Assembly (NCBI GenBank): GCA_030065125.1
Contig: JASJDM010000014.1
Coordinates: forward strand, 23,403 to 87,402
From: Lysobacterales bacterium
Lineage (GTDB): Bacteria; Pseudomonadota; Gammaproteobacteria; Xanthomonadales; SZUA-38
DNA length: 64,000 bases
Direction of reading: 5' to 3'
Below are positions 18,559 through 26,622 of this stretch, piece after piece. Below the pieces are notes generated by a model. That model worked only from the letters and a program-made list of their open reading frames with translations. It ran no database searches and had not been told where the DNA came from. A program made the translations under genes and the position numbers. How positions within the stretch are numbered: the first letter of the stretch is position 1; each line of letters starts with the position of its first letter.

Positions 18559-19338
18559 ATGAAGACCTTGACGCTTATTGGACTCACCGCACTGCCAGGA
18601 CTCATCTGGACCAGCAGCACGCTGGTGTTCTCCGTTCAATCCAGCACGTCCCATGACGGCATACCGTCTCGGAGGGGGCCGATTCACCAGCAGTTTGCAG
18701 CAGCCCCCGACGCTTCCCGGGCACAGCGGCTGGCGGTACTGGCCATGGCGAGCAAAGACCCGGTTGGATACGACCTGGCGCAGCAGTTGCAGGAGCAGTG
18801 CGACTACGCTCGGAAGCGATCGACAGCCCACAGCCGGGACGGGCAGCGGGCCCTGGCCTTACTCAAATCCTACTGTCGGGCCCTGGGTTCCCGGCATGCT
18901 TCAGCTGCAGTCACCAGCGGTCAACCCAGTTCAGCCGGCAAGGGCACCATGGCGCTGATGTCGAGGGCCCTGGAGGAGTCTGAGCAGCAACTGGGATGTG
19001 AGGAGGCCCGACAGCTGGCCGCCATAGTCGCAGGAGAGTCCCATGATCCGTTTGAGGTGCGATCCGCCGTGGCGTATCTCGGCACCAGTCCGTGTGGAAG
19101 ATTCAGCGAGATGGGGCATCGGAATGCCCAGATCATGCTGCTGGCGGCTGAGCTGGCTTACTGCGACCTTTCGGGATTCTGCGAGGCCGATACGCCGTAC
19201 ACTCTTTTTGTCTGTCTCAAGTGGTCGGCCTGCCAGGCTGGTCGCCCGCTGGTGTCAATTCTGAGCGACGCGGTGTCGCCGCAGACCTTTCGCGCAGCCA
19301 CCCGGCTCTGGCATTCGCTGCGTCCCGGTCAAGGTTGA
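18559..19338 (+). CDS. Secreted or membrane-anchored Cys-rich protein, unknown
   Basis: 259 residues with an uncleaved or cleavable N-terminal hydrophobic stretch (MKTLTLIGLTALPGLIW). The body is helical, with at least seven cysteines (CDYA, SYCRAL, LGCEEA, SPCGRF, YCDLSGFC, FVCLKWSAC), implying disulfides in the periplasm. No domain recognised. I chose ATG 18559 because the hydrophobic signal begins there; an upstream in-frame ATG at 18469 would overlap the divergent promoter. Divergent from the DUF6502 pair. Confidence 0.6.
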   Translation: MKTLTLIGLTALPGLIWTSSTLVFSVQSSTSHDGIPSRRGPIHQQFAAAPDASRAQRLAVLAMASKDPVGYDLAQQLQEQCDYARKRSTAHSRDGQRALALLKSYCRALGSRHASAAVTSGQPSSAGKGTMALMSRALEESEQQLGCEEARQLAAIVAGESHDPFEVRSAVAYLGTSPCGRFSEMGHRNAQIMLLAAELAYCDLSGFCEADTPYTLFVCLKWSACQAGRPLVSILSDAVSPQTFRAATRLWHSLRPGQG

Positions 19339-19426
19339 AGTAAGGCAAGTGGGCCCGGTATGGGTGCATTGTCGCCATCCAGCAGTTTCGATATTCTAGC
19401 CAGGTTCAAAAAACAGCGAGACGACC

Positions 19427-19765
19427 GTGAACGCCGCTCAACCCGCTCTGGCCATGCCGGAAATGGACCTCGATCAAATGCGCAGCAACGCTGGCGCCGC
19501 AGCCAACCTGCTGAAGAGTATTGCCAACGAGACCCGGCTGCTGATCCTGTGCACCCTGGCGAACGGAGAAAGGTCGGTGGGTGGCTTGAATCAGAGCATA
19601 AAGCTCAGCCAGTCAGCGCTGTCCCAACACCTGGCCATATTGCGGCGGGAGGGCCTGGTACAGACCCGGCGGGAGTCTCAGACGATTTATTACTCCCTGG
19701 CCCCCACCGACGCCTTGCGCGTCATCGAAACCCTGCACGACATTTATTGCTCCCCCGGCTGCTGA
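19427..19765 (+). CDS. ArsR-family repressor, persulfide-sensing BigR/SqrR type
   Basis: 112-residue winged-helix repressor: helix-turn-helix at KLSQSALSQHLAILRREGLV (about 59-78) and wing TRRESQTIYYSL. The two cysteines C42 (LLILCTL) and C108 (IYCSPGC), counted from the GTG start at 19427, fall at the positions of the redox pair of BigR (C42/C108) and SqrR (C41/C107), which form a di/tetrasulfide bridge with reactive sulfur and release DNA. Classical arsenic or metal ligand motifs (ELCVCDL) are absent. The rhodanese gene at 20664 is the expected kind of target. Another ATG at 19454 would shift the numbering. Confidence 0.82.
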   Translation: MNAAQPALAMPEMDLDQMRSNAGAAANLLKSIANETRLLILCTLANGERSVGGLNQSIKLSQSALSQHLAILRREGLVQTRRESQTIYYSLAPTDALRVIETLHDIYCSPGC

Positions 19766-19791
19766 TCGCAGCCAGACGTGTCGACAATACG

Positions 19792-20559
19792 TCAGTCGCG
19801 GTAGGAACTGTCCAGGCGATCCAGCTGCCGCAGCAGGCCCGGCCACACCAGCTGTCCACCCAGGTTCATGGTCACCTGCTCGGCCTGGGCCCGGGCGCCC
19901 GCAAGGATCGGATCTGGAATATGCACCAGGTCGCCGCCGCCCGCCTGGGCGCTGATCTGGATGGCGCAGGCCGATTCCAGGACGTACATGCCAAGGAACG
20001 CATCGGCCACCGTAGGGCCGCAGGTCAACAGGCCATGGTTGCGCAAAACAAAGAAGTTGTTGCTGCCCAGATCCGCCACCAGGCGCGGCTTCTCGTCCTC
20101 GTTCAGCGCGACGCCTTCGTAGTCATGATAGCCAATGCTGGCCAGGGCGAAGATTGACTGCTGGCTGATGGGCAGCACGCCCTCGGCCTGGGCCGACACC
20201 GCGACGCCATTGACGGTATGGGTATGCATTACGCACTGGACGTCCGGACGGGCCGCATGCACTGCGCTGTGAATGACAAAACCGGCGGGGTTGACCGGGT
20301 AGGGGCTGTTCATCACCTTATTGGCCTCCAGGTCCACTTTGACCAGGCTGCTGGCGGTGATTTCATCGAACATCATGCCGTAGGGATTGATCAGAAAGTG
20401 GTGATCGGGACCTGGTACGCGGGCTGATATATGGGTGAATACCAGGTCGTCCCAGCCGTGCTTCGCGACCAGGCGGTAGGCGGCCGCCAGGTCCACCCGA
20501 AGGTTCCATTCCTGTTCACTGACAGATTCGCGAACGCGATCGTTGCTGGGCTGGCTCAT
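19792..20559 (-). CDS. Class II aldolase/adducin-family protein
   Basis: 255 residues of the class II aldolase fold. Zinc ligands are visible in MHTHTVNG (HxH) and NHGLLTCG, and the phosphate-side motif THISARVPG is present. The catalytic glutamate of L-fuculose-1-phosphate aldolase (SSEW..H) is replaced: the aligned stretch is NPAGFVIH. Related adducin-like enzymes share this change, so it may be a different lyase or epimerase or simply a metal-binding protein. It lies between the ArsR and rhodanese genes but on the opposite strand, so it is probably independent of the sulfur response. Confidence 0.78.
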   Translation of the reverse strand: MSQPSNDRVRESVSEQEWNLRVDLAAAYRLVAKHGWDDLVFTHISARVPGPDHHFLINPYGMMFDEITASSLVKVDLEANKVMNSPYPVNPAGFVIHSAVHAARPDVQCVMHTHTVNGVAVSAQAEGVLPISQQSIFALASIGYHDYEGVALNEDEKPRLVADLGSNNFFVLRNHGLLTCGPTVADAFLGMYVLESACAIQISAQAGGGDLVHIPDPILAGARAQAEQVTMNLGGQLVWPGLLRQLDRLDSSYRD

Positions 20560-20621
20560 GGGTAATTCCGGTCCTGGGGGTGCGCAAATGGTAACCCAAA
20601 GGGCTTGGCCGGCGCCGTCAC

Positions 20622-20635
20622 ATATAATATTATAT
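20622..20635. promoter_or_regulatory. AT-rich 14-bp palindrome upstream of rhodanese gene
   Basis: ATATAATATTATAT is a perfect palindrome 28 bases before the rhodanese ATG, in otherwise G+C-rich DNA, followed by TTTTTCTAATATT. BigR/SqrR repressors are known to bind AT-rich palindromes over promoters of sulfide-detoxifying genes, so this is a good candidate operator for the ArsR protein at 19427; it also overlaps the likely -10 region. Confidence 0.6.
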
Positions 20636-20663
20636 TTTTCTAATATTCAAGGATGTTTCAGAA

Positions 20664-21053
20664 ATGGCCAAAACTGCAATGGACCTGGTCGCCGAGGCCA
20701 GAGCCCGGATCAAGGAAATCAACGCCGATCAACTGGAAGCCAAGCTGGGCCAGGCTCCGGTGATTGTTGACGTCCGGGAGCCGGCCGAGTTTCAACAGGG
20801 GCACGTGTTCGGGGCGGTGAATATCCCCCGGGGTGTGCTGGAGTTCGAAGTAGCGGCCCATTCCGACGTGGCCTCCAGGGTGGCGCCGGAGCTCACGGTT
20901 CAAGACGCCAATCTGGTGCTGTACTGCCGCACCGGCGGCCGCTCCGCGCTGGCCGCCGACTCACTGCAGCAGATGGGATTCAGCAACGTGGAGTCGCTGG
21001 AGGGGGGATTCCTGGGCTGGGAGGCCGCAGGCAAACCCATTCGCCAGACCTGA
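20664..21053 (+). CDS. Single-domain rhodanese (sulfurtransferase)
   Basis: 129-residue rhodanese domain. CH2A-type motif VIVDVREPAEFQQGHV and the active-site loop CRTGGRSA, whose cysteine (about residue 92) takes up sulfane sulfur as a persulfide. The six-residue loop CRTGGR favours thiosulfate or persulfide substrates over phosphate. There is no signal peptide, so it is cytoplasmic. A leading helix (about 25 residues) precedes the domain. It is preceded by the AT-rich palindrome at 20622, and with the BigR-type regulator it probably detoxifies reactive sulfur. Confidence 0.88.
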   Translation: MAKTAMDLVAEARARIKEINADQLEAKLGQAPVIVDVREPAEFQQGHVFGAVNIPRGVLEFEVAAHSDVASRVAPELTVQDANLVLYCRTGGRSALAADSLQQMGFSNVESLEGGFLGWEAAGKPIRQT

Positions 21054-21093
21054 AACCGACCGGTGGACGGACCTGGACGGACCGGGGACAGGC

Positions 21094-21903
21094 TCAGTTC
21101 ATCACTTTGCGGATATGAATTTCGCCCTGGCGGGTTTCCAGGGTGACCCGGGTGCCACCGCCGTTGATCAGGGCGATGATCTTCTGTTCCAGTTCGAACT
21201 CGATGCGATTGCCCTGCTGGTCGCGCTTGAATACCGGTTCGTTGGGACGCAGCTCCACTTCGAAATCCGAGTAGATTTCCTGCTGGCGCGACGTCATCCA
21301 CAACTCGGCGCCGAAGTCCGGCGGCAGGCTCACGGTGATGTTGCCGTTGCCGTTCTCCAGTGCCATGGGCTCGTCGCTGGTGACCTCCAGCAGCTCCACA
21401 ATGATGTCTTCGTTCACCGTCTCGGCGATCACCGTTCCCCGAATGCCGGTGGCGGTGATGGAACCGTTGACGTTGTCCAGGTCCAGGGATCCGGTAACGT
21501 CGGTGACGGAGATGTCGCCGTCGTTGACCGTTTTCAGCTCCAGGTTGGCTCGGCGCGGCACCCGGACGGTCAGATCCACCGTGCCAGAACCCCACTCGGT
21601 ATCGATCTCGATCTGGTTGTCCTCCTCCTCGATATCGAGGGCGTAACTGGATACCGGAATCGGTTTGGCGCCGCTGGGGGTAATGATGCGGCGTTCGCCC
21701 CCGGAACCAGCCACCTCGATCTCAACGTCATCCCGGTCCTCACCGATAACCCGGATCGAGCCGGAGCTGAGATCTGCGTCCAGGTGAATGGGGTCCCCGG
21801 GCCTGCTCAGCGGGATGTTGTAAGTCTGGGTGTTTTCCGCCTGGCTGACAGGCGAGGCGAACAATCCGGCAAATACTGCGGCTGTGATCAGTTTTTTATT
21901 CAT
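21094..21903 (-). CDS. Exported DUF4097-type beta-repeat protein
   Basis: 269 residues with a signal peptide (MNKKLITAAVFAGLFASPVSQA) and a right-handed beta-helix-like body. Repeats of the form 'L-x-T-V-N-D-G-D-I-x-V' and 'L-D-N-V-N-G-S-I' recur about every 20 residues, which is the DUF4097 layout. ATG 21903 is used, not an upstream in-frame start, because the signal begins there; it overlaps the preceding stop by 8 bases. The role is unknown. It is the last gene of the ECF sigma operon, so probably an effector of the envelope response that sigma factor controls. Confidence 0.78.
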   Translation of the reverse strand: MNKKLITAAVFAGLFASPVSQAENTQTYNIPLSRPGDPIHLDADLSSGSIRVIGEDRDDVEIEVAGSGGERRIITPSGAKPIPVSSYALDIEEEDNQIEIDTEWGSGTVDLTVRVPRRANLELKTVNDGDISVTDVTGSLDLDNVNGSITATGIRGTVIAETVNEDIIVELLEVTSDEPMALENGNGNITVSLPPDFGAELWMTSRQQEIYSDFEVELRPNEPVFKRDQQGNRIEFELEQKIIALINGGGTRVTLETRQGEIHIRKVMN

Positions 21904-22741
21904 GGCGGAAAATCTCCACGTCTCCATTGATTGACTTGAATTGAAACCGGGGGCCGCCACTGCCGATCTGCAGTCCGGCCGGCTGTTCAACCCGGTATCG
22001 ATTGGTATCTCCTATCCGCTGCTTATCCACGGTCATTTCCAGCGCCACGGGGCGCGCGTCGAAGTCACTGCGGATGCGGCCGTTGCCGGTGACGATGGCC
22101 AGAGTCAGGTCCGGTGAGCCGGGCAGCCCCACCTGCATGTCTCCGTTGACCGTCTCGAGGCTGCAGTCGGATCGCGGCTGTCTGGCAAAGCGCACTGTCA
22201 CATCACCATTCACCGTCTGCAGGCGGCTGCACTGCACCAGCTCTGCGGCGTCGATGTCGCCGTTGACGTTGTCCAGCTGGACCGCGCCGGTTACGCCGGC
22301 AACACTGATCGAGCCATCCATCACCGTCGCCACGTCAATGTCTGCCGCCGCGGGCACCTGGATTTCCAGCGCCAGGTAGAGGCGGCACTCATCACAGCCC
22401 TCCAGCGGCGACCACCAGCGGTCCTCGCCTTTCGGCAGTACCAGGGACACCCCCCGGTCATCCTGGTCGACCTGCAGCGTCAGGATCTGCCGGGATCGCT
22501 CCAGATCACCGGCACTGCCGGCACTCCGAATCTCTTTGGCACGCACCACGATGACGTCGGCGGATCCGGTCACCACCGAGACAGGACCCCAGATGTTGCG
22601 CACCAGCAGTCGCGGCTGGGGCTGGGTGACGCTGAATTCGCGCTGCCAGTTTCGCTGCTCGGTAACCGCCAGGGCGGCTGCGGGCGCCAGCACAAGGCAG
22701 GCCAACAATGCGAGACGACGGTTCACATGGAGAATCCTCAT
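21896..22741 (-). CDS. Exported DUF4097-like protein
   Basis: 281 residues with an N-terminal signal (LALLACLVLAPAAALA). The second half has the short repeats 'DNVNGDI', 'TVNGDVTV', 'TVNGDMQV' and 'SINGDVEI', i.e. the same beta-solenoid grammar as the following gene. The first half is a less regular beta domain with two cysteines (EGCDECR). It overlaps the HEAT-repeat gene by 4 bases upstream and the next gene by 8 bases downstream. The tandem arrangement suggests duplication and a shared periplasmic location. Confidence 0.75.
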   Translation of the reverse strand: MRILHVNRRLALLACLVLAPAAALAVTEQRNWQREFSVTQPQPRLLVRNIWGPVSVVTGSADVIVVRAKEIRSAGSAGDLERSRQILTLQVDQDDRGVSLVLPKGEDRWWSPLEGCDECRLYLALEIQVPAAADIDVATVMDGSISVAGVTGAVQLDNVNGDIDAAELVQCSRLQTVNGDVTVRFARQPRSDCSLETVNGDMQVGLPGSPDLTLAIVTGNGRIRSDFDARPVALEMTVDKQRIGDTNRYRVEQPAGLQIGSGGPRFQFKSINGDVEIFRHE

Positions 22742-23445
22742 ATGGAAACCTGGGCCTTGACCCGGCTCAGCAGATGTTCGGATACCTGGGCGTTGAGCTC
22801 GCCTTGACGGGCCATCTCAAGCAGTTGTCGCTTGAAGCCGTCGCTGCCCCACGCCATGGCCTGGTCCGCCAGCTCCAGCTGGTCCAGCACGTGGCCATCA
22901 CGCTGCAGCAGGGGCGTCAGTTGTCGCGCCACCTCCGGATCGGACAGCAATGGTCCCAGCGCTTCGATGGCTGCCCGCCGCACCGCACCGTTGGTGTCCT
23001 GCCTGGCCCGCAGCAGCAGGGCCCCGGTAAAGCGGTCATCGGCGGCCGCCCCGGCCAGCGACTGGATGCCCTCCAGTCGAAGGCCCGGCGAATCGGCGTC
23101 CAGCATGTTCAGTGCCACGGTGGCGGTGAGGGCCGAGACCTGGGCACTCAGCTGATCGATCTGGCGATCCTGGATGTCGTTGCTGGCCAGTTGGAGACCC
23201 ATCATCACGCCCACGAACAGGGCGGCTGCGGCGGGCACCAGTGGCTGCATGAAGATGCGCCGCCACCAGACCGGGTTCCGGCTGGCGTTTTGCCGGTTCT
23301 GACTCAGGGCCCGGTAAAAGTCCCGCCGCAGGGTGTCTGTCGGCTCCTGTTGCCGGATCTGTCCCAGGTCCCGCCACAGCTGCAGTTCCTCGGGGTCCGT
23401 GGTATCGGGCGTCAGCCCGTGAATTTCATGGTCGCGTTCAGGCAC
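22738..23445 (-). CDS. Membrane HEAT-repeat protein, putative anti-sigma factor
   Basis: 235 residues: a cytosolic N-terminus (1-65, charged), one TM segment (about 67-87, LVPAAAALFVGVMMGLQLA), a coiled-coil-like stretch, then HEAT-type helices (NGAVRRAAIEALGPLLSDPEVARQL). It starts with GTG 23445 overlapping the sigma gene by 8 bases. This sigma-next-to-single-TM-protein arrangement is that of an ECF sigma and its membrane anti-sigma. No zinc-finger ZAS motif (HxxxCxxC) is present, so a classical anti-sigma domain cannot be confirmed. HEAT repeats in the periplasm would be a sensor or protein-binding part. Confidence 0.65.
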   Translation of the reverse strand: MPERDHEIHGLTPDTTDPEELQLWRDLGQIRQQEPTDTLRRDFYRALSQNRQNASRNPVWWRRIFMQPLVPAAAALFVGVMMGLQLASNDIQDRQIDQLSAQVSALTATVALNMLDADSPGLRLEGIQSLAGAAADDRFTGALLLRARQDTNGAVRRAAIEALGPLLSDPEVARQLTPLLQRDGHVLDQLELADQAMAWGSDGFKRQLLEMARQGELNAQVSEHLLSRVKAQVSI

Positions 23446-24043
23446 GACTTGCCTCCTGTTCCAGTTGTCCGACCAGCTCCTTCAGCTGCTTCACGGCGCG
23501 GTGCATGCGCACCCGCGCGGTGGCGGCGGAGCAGTCCAGGGTGCGACCCAGTTCCTCGAAGCTGTCCAGCTGGAATCGGCCAAGCCAGATCACTTCGCGC
23601 GCCGGCACCGGCAGCGCCGCCAGGGCGCGTTCCAGGGTCCGGCCCCTGACCTGGGAATCGAACTCGCCCTCCGGCCCCACCACGGGAGACTCCTGGGTCT
23701 GCTGGTTTTCATCGCTCAGCGGCTCGGTGTGGCGGGCCCGCCGCAGATGGTCATACACCAGGTTTCTGGCGATCTGGAACATCCAGCCGCGAAACGACCC
23801 CTCTCCTCGAAAGCTGGCCGCAGACCGCAGCATCTTCAAAAACGTTTCCTGCACCATGTCCTCACTCAGGGCTGGATTACGGGTCATCTGCAGGCAGTAG
23901 TTGAACAGAGCCCGGTGATGACGTTCGAACAGCGTGCCCAGGCACGATTGATCGCCTGCCGCTATCCATTGAATGAGCTGTTCGTCGCTGACCGCCTGCA
24001 TGGGGGTGTAATCCGTTGCTTTCCTGTTGATGACGCTGTCCAA
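23438..24043 (-). CDS. ECF-family RNA polymerase sigma factor
   Basis: 201 residues with sigma region 2 (CLQMTRNPALSEDMVQETFLKMLRS, FRGWMFQIARNLVYDHLRR) and region 4 (ALPVPAREVIWLGRFQLDSFEELGRTLDCSAATARVRMHRAVKQL). No region 3, as usual in ECF. Start uncertain: TTG 24043 gives the longest form, and ATG 24001 gives a 187-residue protein; neither has a good ribosome-binding site. It heads a four-gene run with the HEAT protein and two DUF4097 proteins, and probably activates its own promoter. Confidence 0.9.
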   Translation of the reverse strand: MDSVINRKATDYTPMQAVSDEQLIQWIAAGDQSCLGTLFERHHRALFNYCLQMTRNPALSEDMVQETFLKMLRSAASFRGEGSFRGWMFQIARNLVYDHLRRARHTEPLSDENQQTQESPVVGPEGEFDSQVRGRTLERALAALPVPAREVIWLGRFQLDSFEELGRTLDCSAATARVRMHRAVKQLKELVGQLEQEASRA

Positions 24044-24144
24044 ACTGATTCGTTACATGCCAACGCAAAATCCCAGGAGTGGGTCTCCAAAGTGACGTAG
24101 AATCCACCAGTCTATTGGATGAGAACGAACCATAGGATCATGGC

Positions 24145-24219
24145 ATGGACGTGAGCAAACTGCCGGCGGTGGGTGACCGGCTGCTGCAGCAGGGCAGAAG
24201 CAGGGCCGGGGCAGCATGA
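24145..24219 (+). CDS. Possible 24-residue leader peptide
   Basis: ATG at 24145, 24 codons (MDVSKLPAVGDRLL...), with its TGA overlapping the ATG of the PRPP synthetase gene. It has no homology, but the exact 4-base coupling could adjust synthesis of the downstream enzyme by translational coupling. Could be chance. Confidence 0.2.
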   Translation: MDVSKLPAVGDRLLQQGRSRAGAA

Positions 24220-25109
24220 GTCAGGCCATGATTTTTTCGCTGGAGGCACCAGCTCACCTGTGGACTACCACCCTGCAGGGGCTGGGCGGCATCGAGCAGG
24301 GCAGCCTGCAGTACCGCCGGTTTCCAGACGGTGAATCCTACATTCGGGTTCATTCACCCTGCACAGGTCGGGACTGCGTCATCGTGGCCTCGATGCAGGA
24401 TCCGGACCCGCGCATACCCGCGCTGCTGTTCGCGGCCCGAACGCTGAGATCCATGGGAGCCAGGCGGGTTGGCCTGGCCGCCCCTTACCTGGCCTACATG
24501 CGCCAGGACAAGATCTTTGAGGCCGGCGAATCCGCCACCGCCCGATATTTTGCTGAATGGCTGTCTTCGCATTTCGACTGGCTGGTAACCATCGACCCCC
24601 ACCTGCACCGCATCCACGACCTGGCCGAGATCTACAGCATCCCAACCCGGGTGGTGCGATCGGCGGGCCGGTTTGCCGAGTGGATAAAGGCCCATGTGGA
24701 GCAGCCCCTGCTGATCGGACCCGACCAGGAAAGTGAACAGTGGGCCGGCGACGTTGCAGGGCGACTGCGGGCGCCTCACCTGATACTGACCAAGGTCCGC
24801 TCAGGGGACCGTAACGTGGCCATATCGGTTCCGGAGCTGGGCGAGTACCGCGATTACACGCCGGTGCTGGTGGATGACATTGTCTCCACCGGGCGGACCA
24901 TGGCCGAAACGGTCCAGCAGCTGGTGGCGGCCGGACTCAAGGCGCCGGTATGCCTGGGAGTCCACGGCGTCCTGGCCAGTGGCGCCCTGGACGACCTCAA
25001 GTCCGCTGGCGCCCACCGCCTGGTCACCAGCAACACGGTAGAGAACCCGGCCGCCGAGGTTGATCTCGGATCTGAGTTTGCCGGGGGAATCGCCAGCTTC
25101 CTGGACTAG
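24216..25109 (+). CDS. Short-form ribose-phosphate pyrophosphokinase
   Basis: Makes PRPP from ribose 5-phosphate and ATP. 297 residues, about 20 shorter than the housekeeping Prs. The diphosphate loop RRFPDGESY (near 33), the catalytic flexible loop replacement MRQDKIFEAGESATARYF and the PRPP-binding motif VDDIVSTGRTM are all present. The loop and the GES[A/P] pattern resemble archaeal-type and 'second' bacterial enzymes rather than canonical RQDRR..A.P. A tiny in-frame-coupled ORF (24145-24219) ends on the ATGA of this start. Probably paralogous to a main prs elsewhere. Confidence 0.86.
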   Translation: MSQAMIFSLEAPAHLWTTTLQGLGGIEQGSLQYRRFPDGESYIRVHSPCTGRDCVIVASMQDPDPRIPALLFAARTLRSMGARRVGLAAPYLAYMRQDKIFEAGESATARYFAEWLSSHFDWLVTIDPHLHRIHDLAEIYSIPTRVVRSAGRFAEWIKAHVEQPLLIGPDQESEQWAGDVAGRLRAPHLILTKVRSGDRNVAISVPELGEYRDYTPVLVDDIVSTGRTMAETVQQLVAAGLKAPVCLGVHGVLASGALDDLKSAGAHRLVTSNTVENPAAEVDLGSEFAGGIASFLD

Positions 25110-25194
25110 CGGACGTCAATGTGCCGCCCGGCTGCCCTCAAGCACGGGCAGCCACCGGCCGATAGACTTAGTGGCCCCAACTCCGCCGTCTTTC

Positions 25195-26523
25195 ATGAGC
25201 CCAACCCCGGACATCGCAGGCAACGACAGAACGCTCCAGGCTGATCCATCCCATGACCGGCTCTATTTTGGTGGGATAACGGGTCTGGTGGACTGCATTG
25301 TCAATATGAGCAGCCTGCCGGGGACATTCCTGGTGATTGAGATCGAGCGCTACTCAGAGCTGGCCATTGTGCTGGATGAGGGATTTCTGGCCAGAGTTGA
25401 AAACGAACTCTGGCAACTGCTGGATGCCCAGGTGGACGGCCGCGCCAGCGTATTTGGCATCGACGCCGGAGAGTTCGGGATCCTCTGGACTCGGGCGCTG
25501 CCGCGATCGGAGTGCGAAGCCGTAGCCCGGGGCCTGCTGAACGGCCTGCGCGGTATGAGCCTGTGTCGGCATTCAGGGCTTCAGCTCACTCCACGGATCG
25601 GAATAGTCACGGGCTGGCAGGGAATTGCTCGTCCCCAGGAGTGGGTGCACTGCGCCTACCTGGCGCTGAAGACCAACCAGCGGCCATTTGCCGGATTTGC
25701 CCTTTACCAACCCGAAATGGCGGATGGCTTGACCCGGAAATGGGAGCTGCGGCGGGACCTGGCCGGGGCTCTGGACCGGCGGGAGTTCGTGCTGCACTAC
25801 CAGCCGCGGCTGGATCTGAAACGGGATTCCTGCACCGGCGTCGAGGCGCTGATTCGATGGAAAGATCCCAGGGGTGCCCTGGTATCGCCGGATGAGTTCA
25901 TGCCTCTGCTGGAAAACTCCGGGGTGATCGTGGAGCTGACCCTGTGGGTGCTCAATCAGTCCGCCGTGGAGCTGTCCGAATGGCTCGAGCAGGACCCTGA
26001 CCGCGTGCTGGCCATCAACGTTTCACCCCGTGCGCTGCTGGACCCGCTGTTCGTGACGCTGGTCACGGAACTGATTCAGCAGGAAAACCTGGACCCCAGT
26101 CAGCTCATGCTGGAAGTGACCGAGGGCAGCGCCTGGGAACATCGATCCAGTACGCTGGATTCCCTGGGCCAGCTCCGTGGTCTCGGCGTGGGCGTTTCCA
26201 TCGACGATTTTGGCACCGGACACTCCACCCTGGAGTACCTCCGCCTGATGCCGGCGGATGAGGTCAAGATCGATCGCAGCTTTACCCAGAACATGCTGAC
26301 GTCAGCCACTGATCACCTGCTGGTGCAGCAGGTAATTGACCTGAGCCACCAGCTGGGGATGACGGTGGTTGCAGAAGGCACGGAGTCAGACGCACAGGTT
26401 GAAGAACTGCGTCGCATGGGATGCGACTTTGCCCAGGGTTACAGCGTCGCCCGGCCCATGCAGCAGCGCGATCTGATGAGCTGGAAACTGTCGACATCCG
26501 CTGAGGGCGTGCCGCAGACCTGA
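25195..26523 (+). CDS. EAL-domain cyclic-di-GMP phosphodiesterase
   Basis: 442 residues, cytoplasmic. Residues 1-180 are a degenerate GGDEF-like domain (IDAGEFGIL at about 89-97 stands where GGDEF belongs), so probably non-cyclase. The EAL domain follows, with E-A-L at 217-219, INVSPRAL, EVTEGS, SIDDFGTGHSTLEYLR, VKIDRSF, VAEGTES and GYSVARP. Catalytic metal residues seem complete, so it should hydrolyse c-di-GMP. Another in-frame start (TTG 25060) exists within the PRPP synthetase gene; 25195 is preferred. Monocistronic, role in motility/biofilm inferred only. Confidence 0.87.
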   Translation: MSPTPDIAGNDRTLQADPSHDRLYFGGITGLVDCIVNMSSLPGTFLVIEIERYSELAIVLDEGFLARVENELWQLLDAQVDGRASVFGIDAGEFGILWTRALPRSECEAVARGLLNGLRGMSLCRHSGLQLTPRIGIVTGWQGIARPQEWVHCAYLALKTNQRPFAGFALYQPEMADGLTRKWELRRDLAGALDRREFVLHYQPRLDLKRDSCTGVEALIRWKDPRGALVSPDEFMPLLENSGVIVELTLWVLNQSAVELSEWLEQDPDRVLAINVSPRALLDPLFVTLVTELIQQENLDPSQLMLEVTEGSAWEHRSSTLDSLGQLRGLGVGVSIDDFGTGHSTLEYLRLMPADEVKIDRSFTQNMLTSATDHLLVQQVIDLSHQLGMTVVAEGTESDAQVEELRRMGCDFAQGYSVARPMQQRDLMSWKLSTSAEGVPQT

Positions 26524-26622
26524 CTCCGGTCGGCCGGATCAAACCTGTGGCGTTCGGGCCTGCTCGGTGGCAGGATGCCGGGAGAGTCTTCCGCAGGGAC
26601 CCGGTGCTCGCCCGGGAACGCC

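Noticed and set aside
19427..19765. ArsR protein as metal or arsenic sensor
   Set aside because: It lacks the ELCVCDL arsenic/cadmium motif; cysteines fit the persulfide sensors better.
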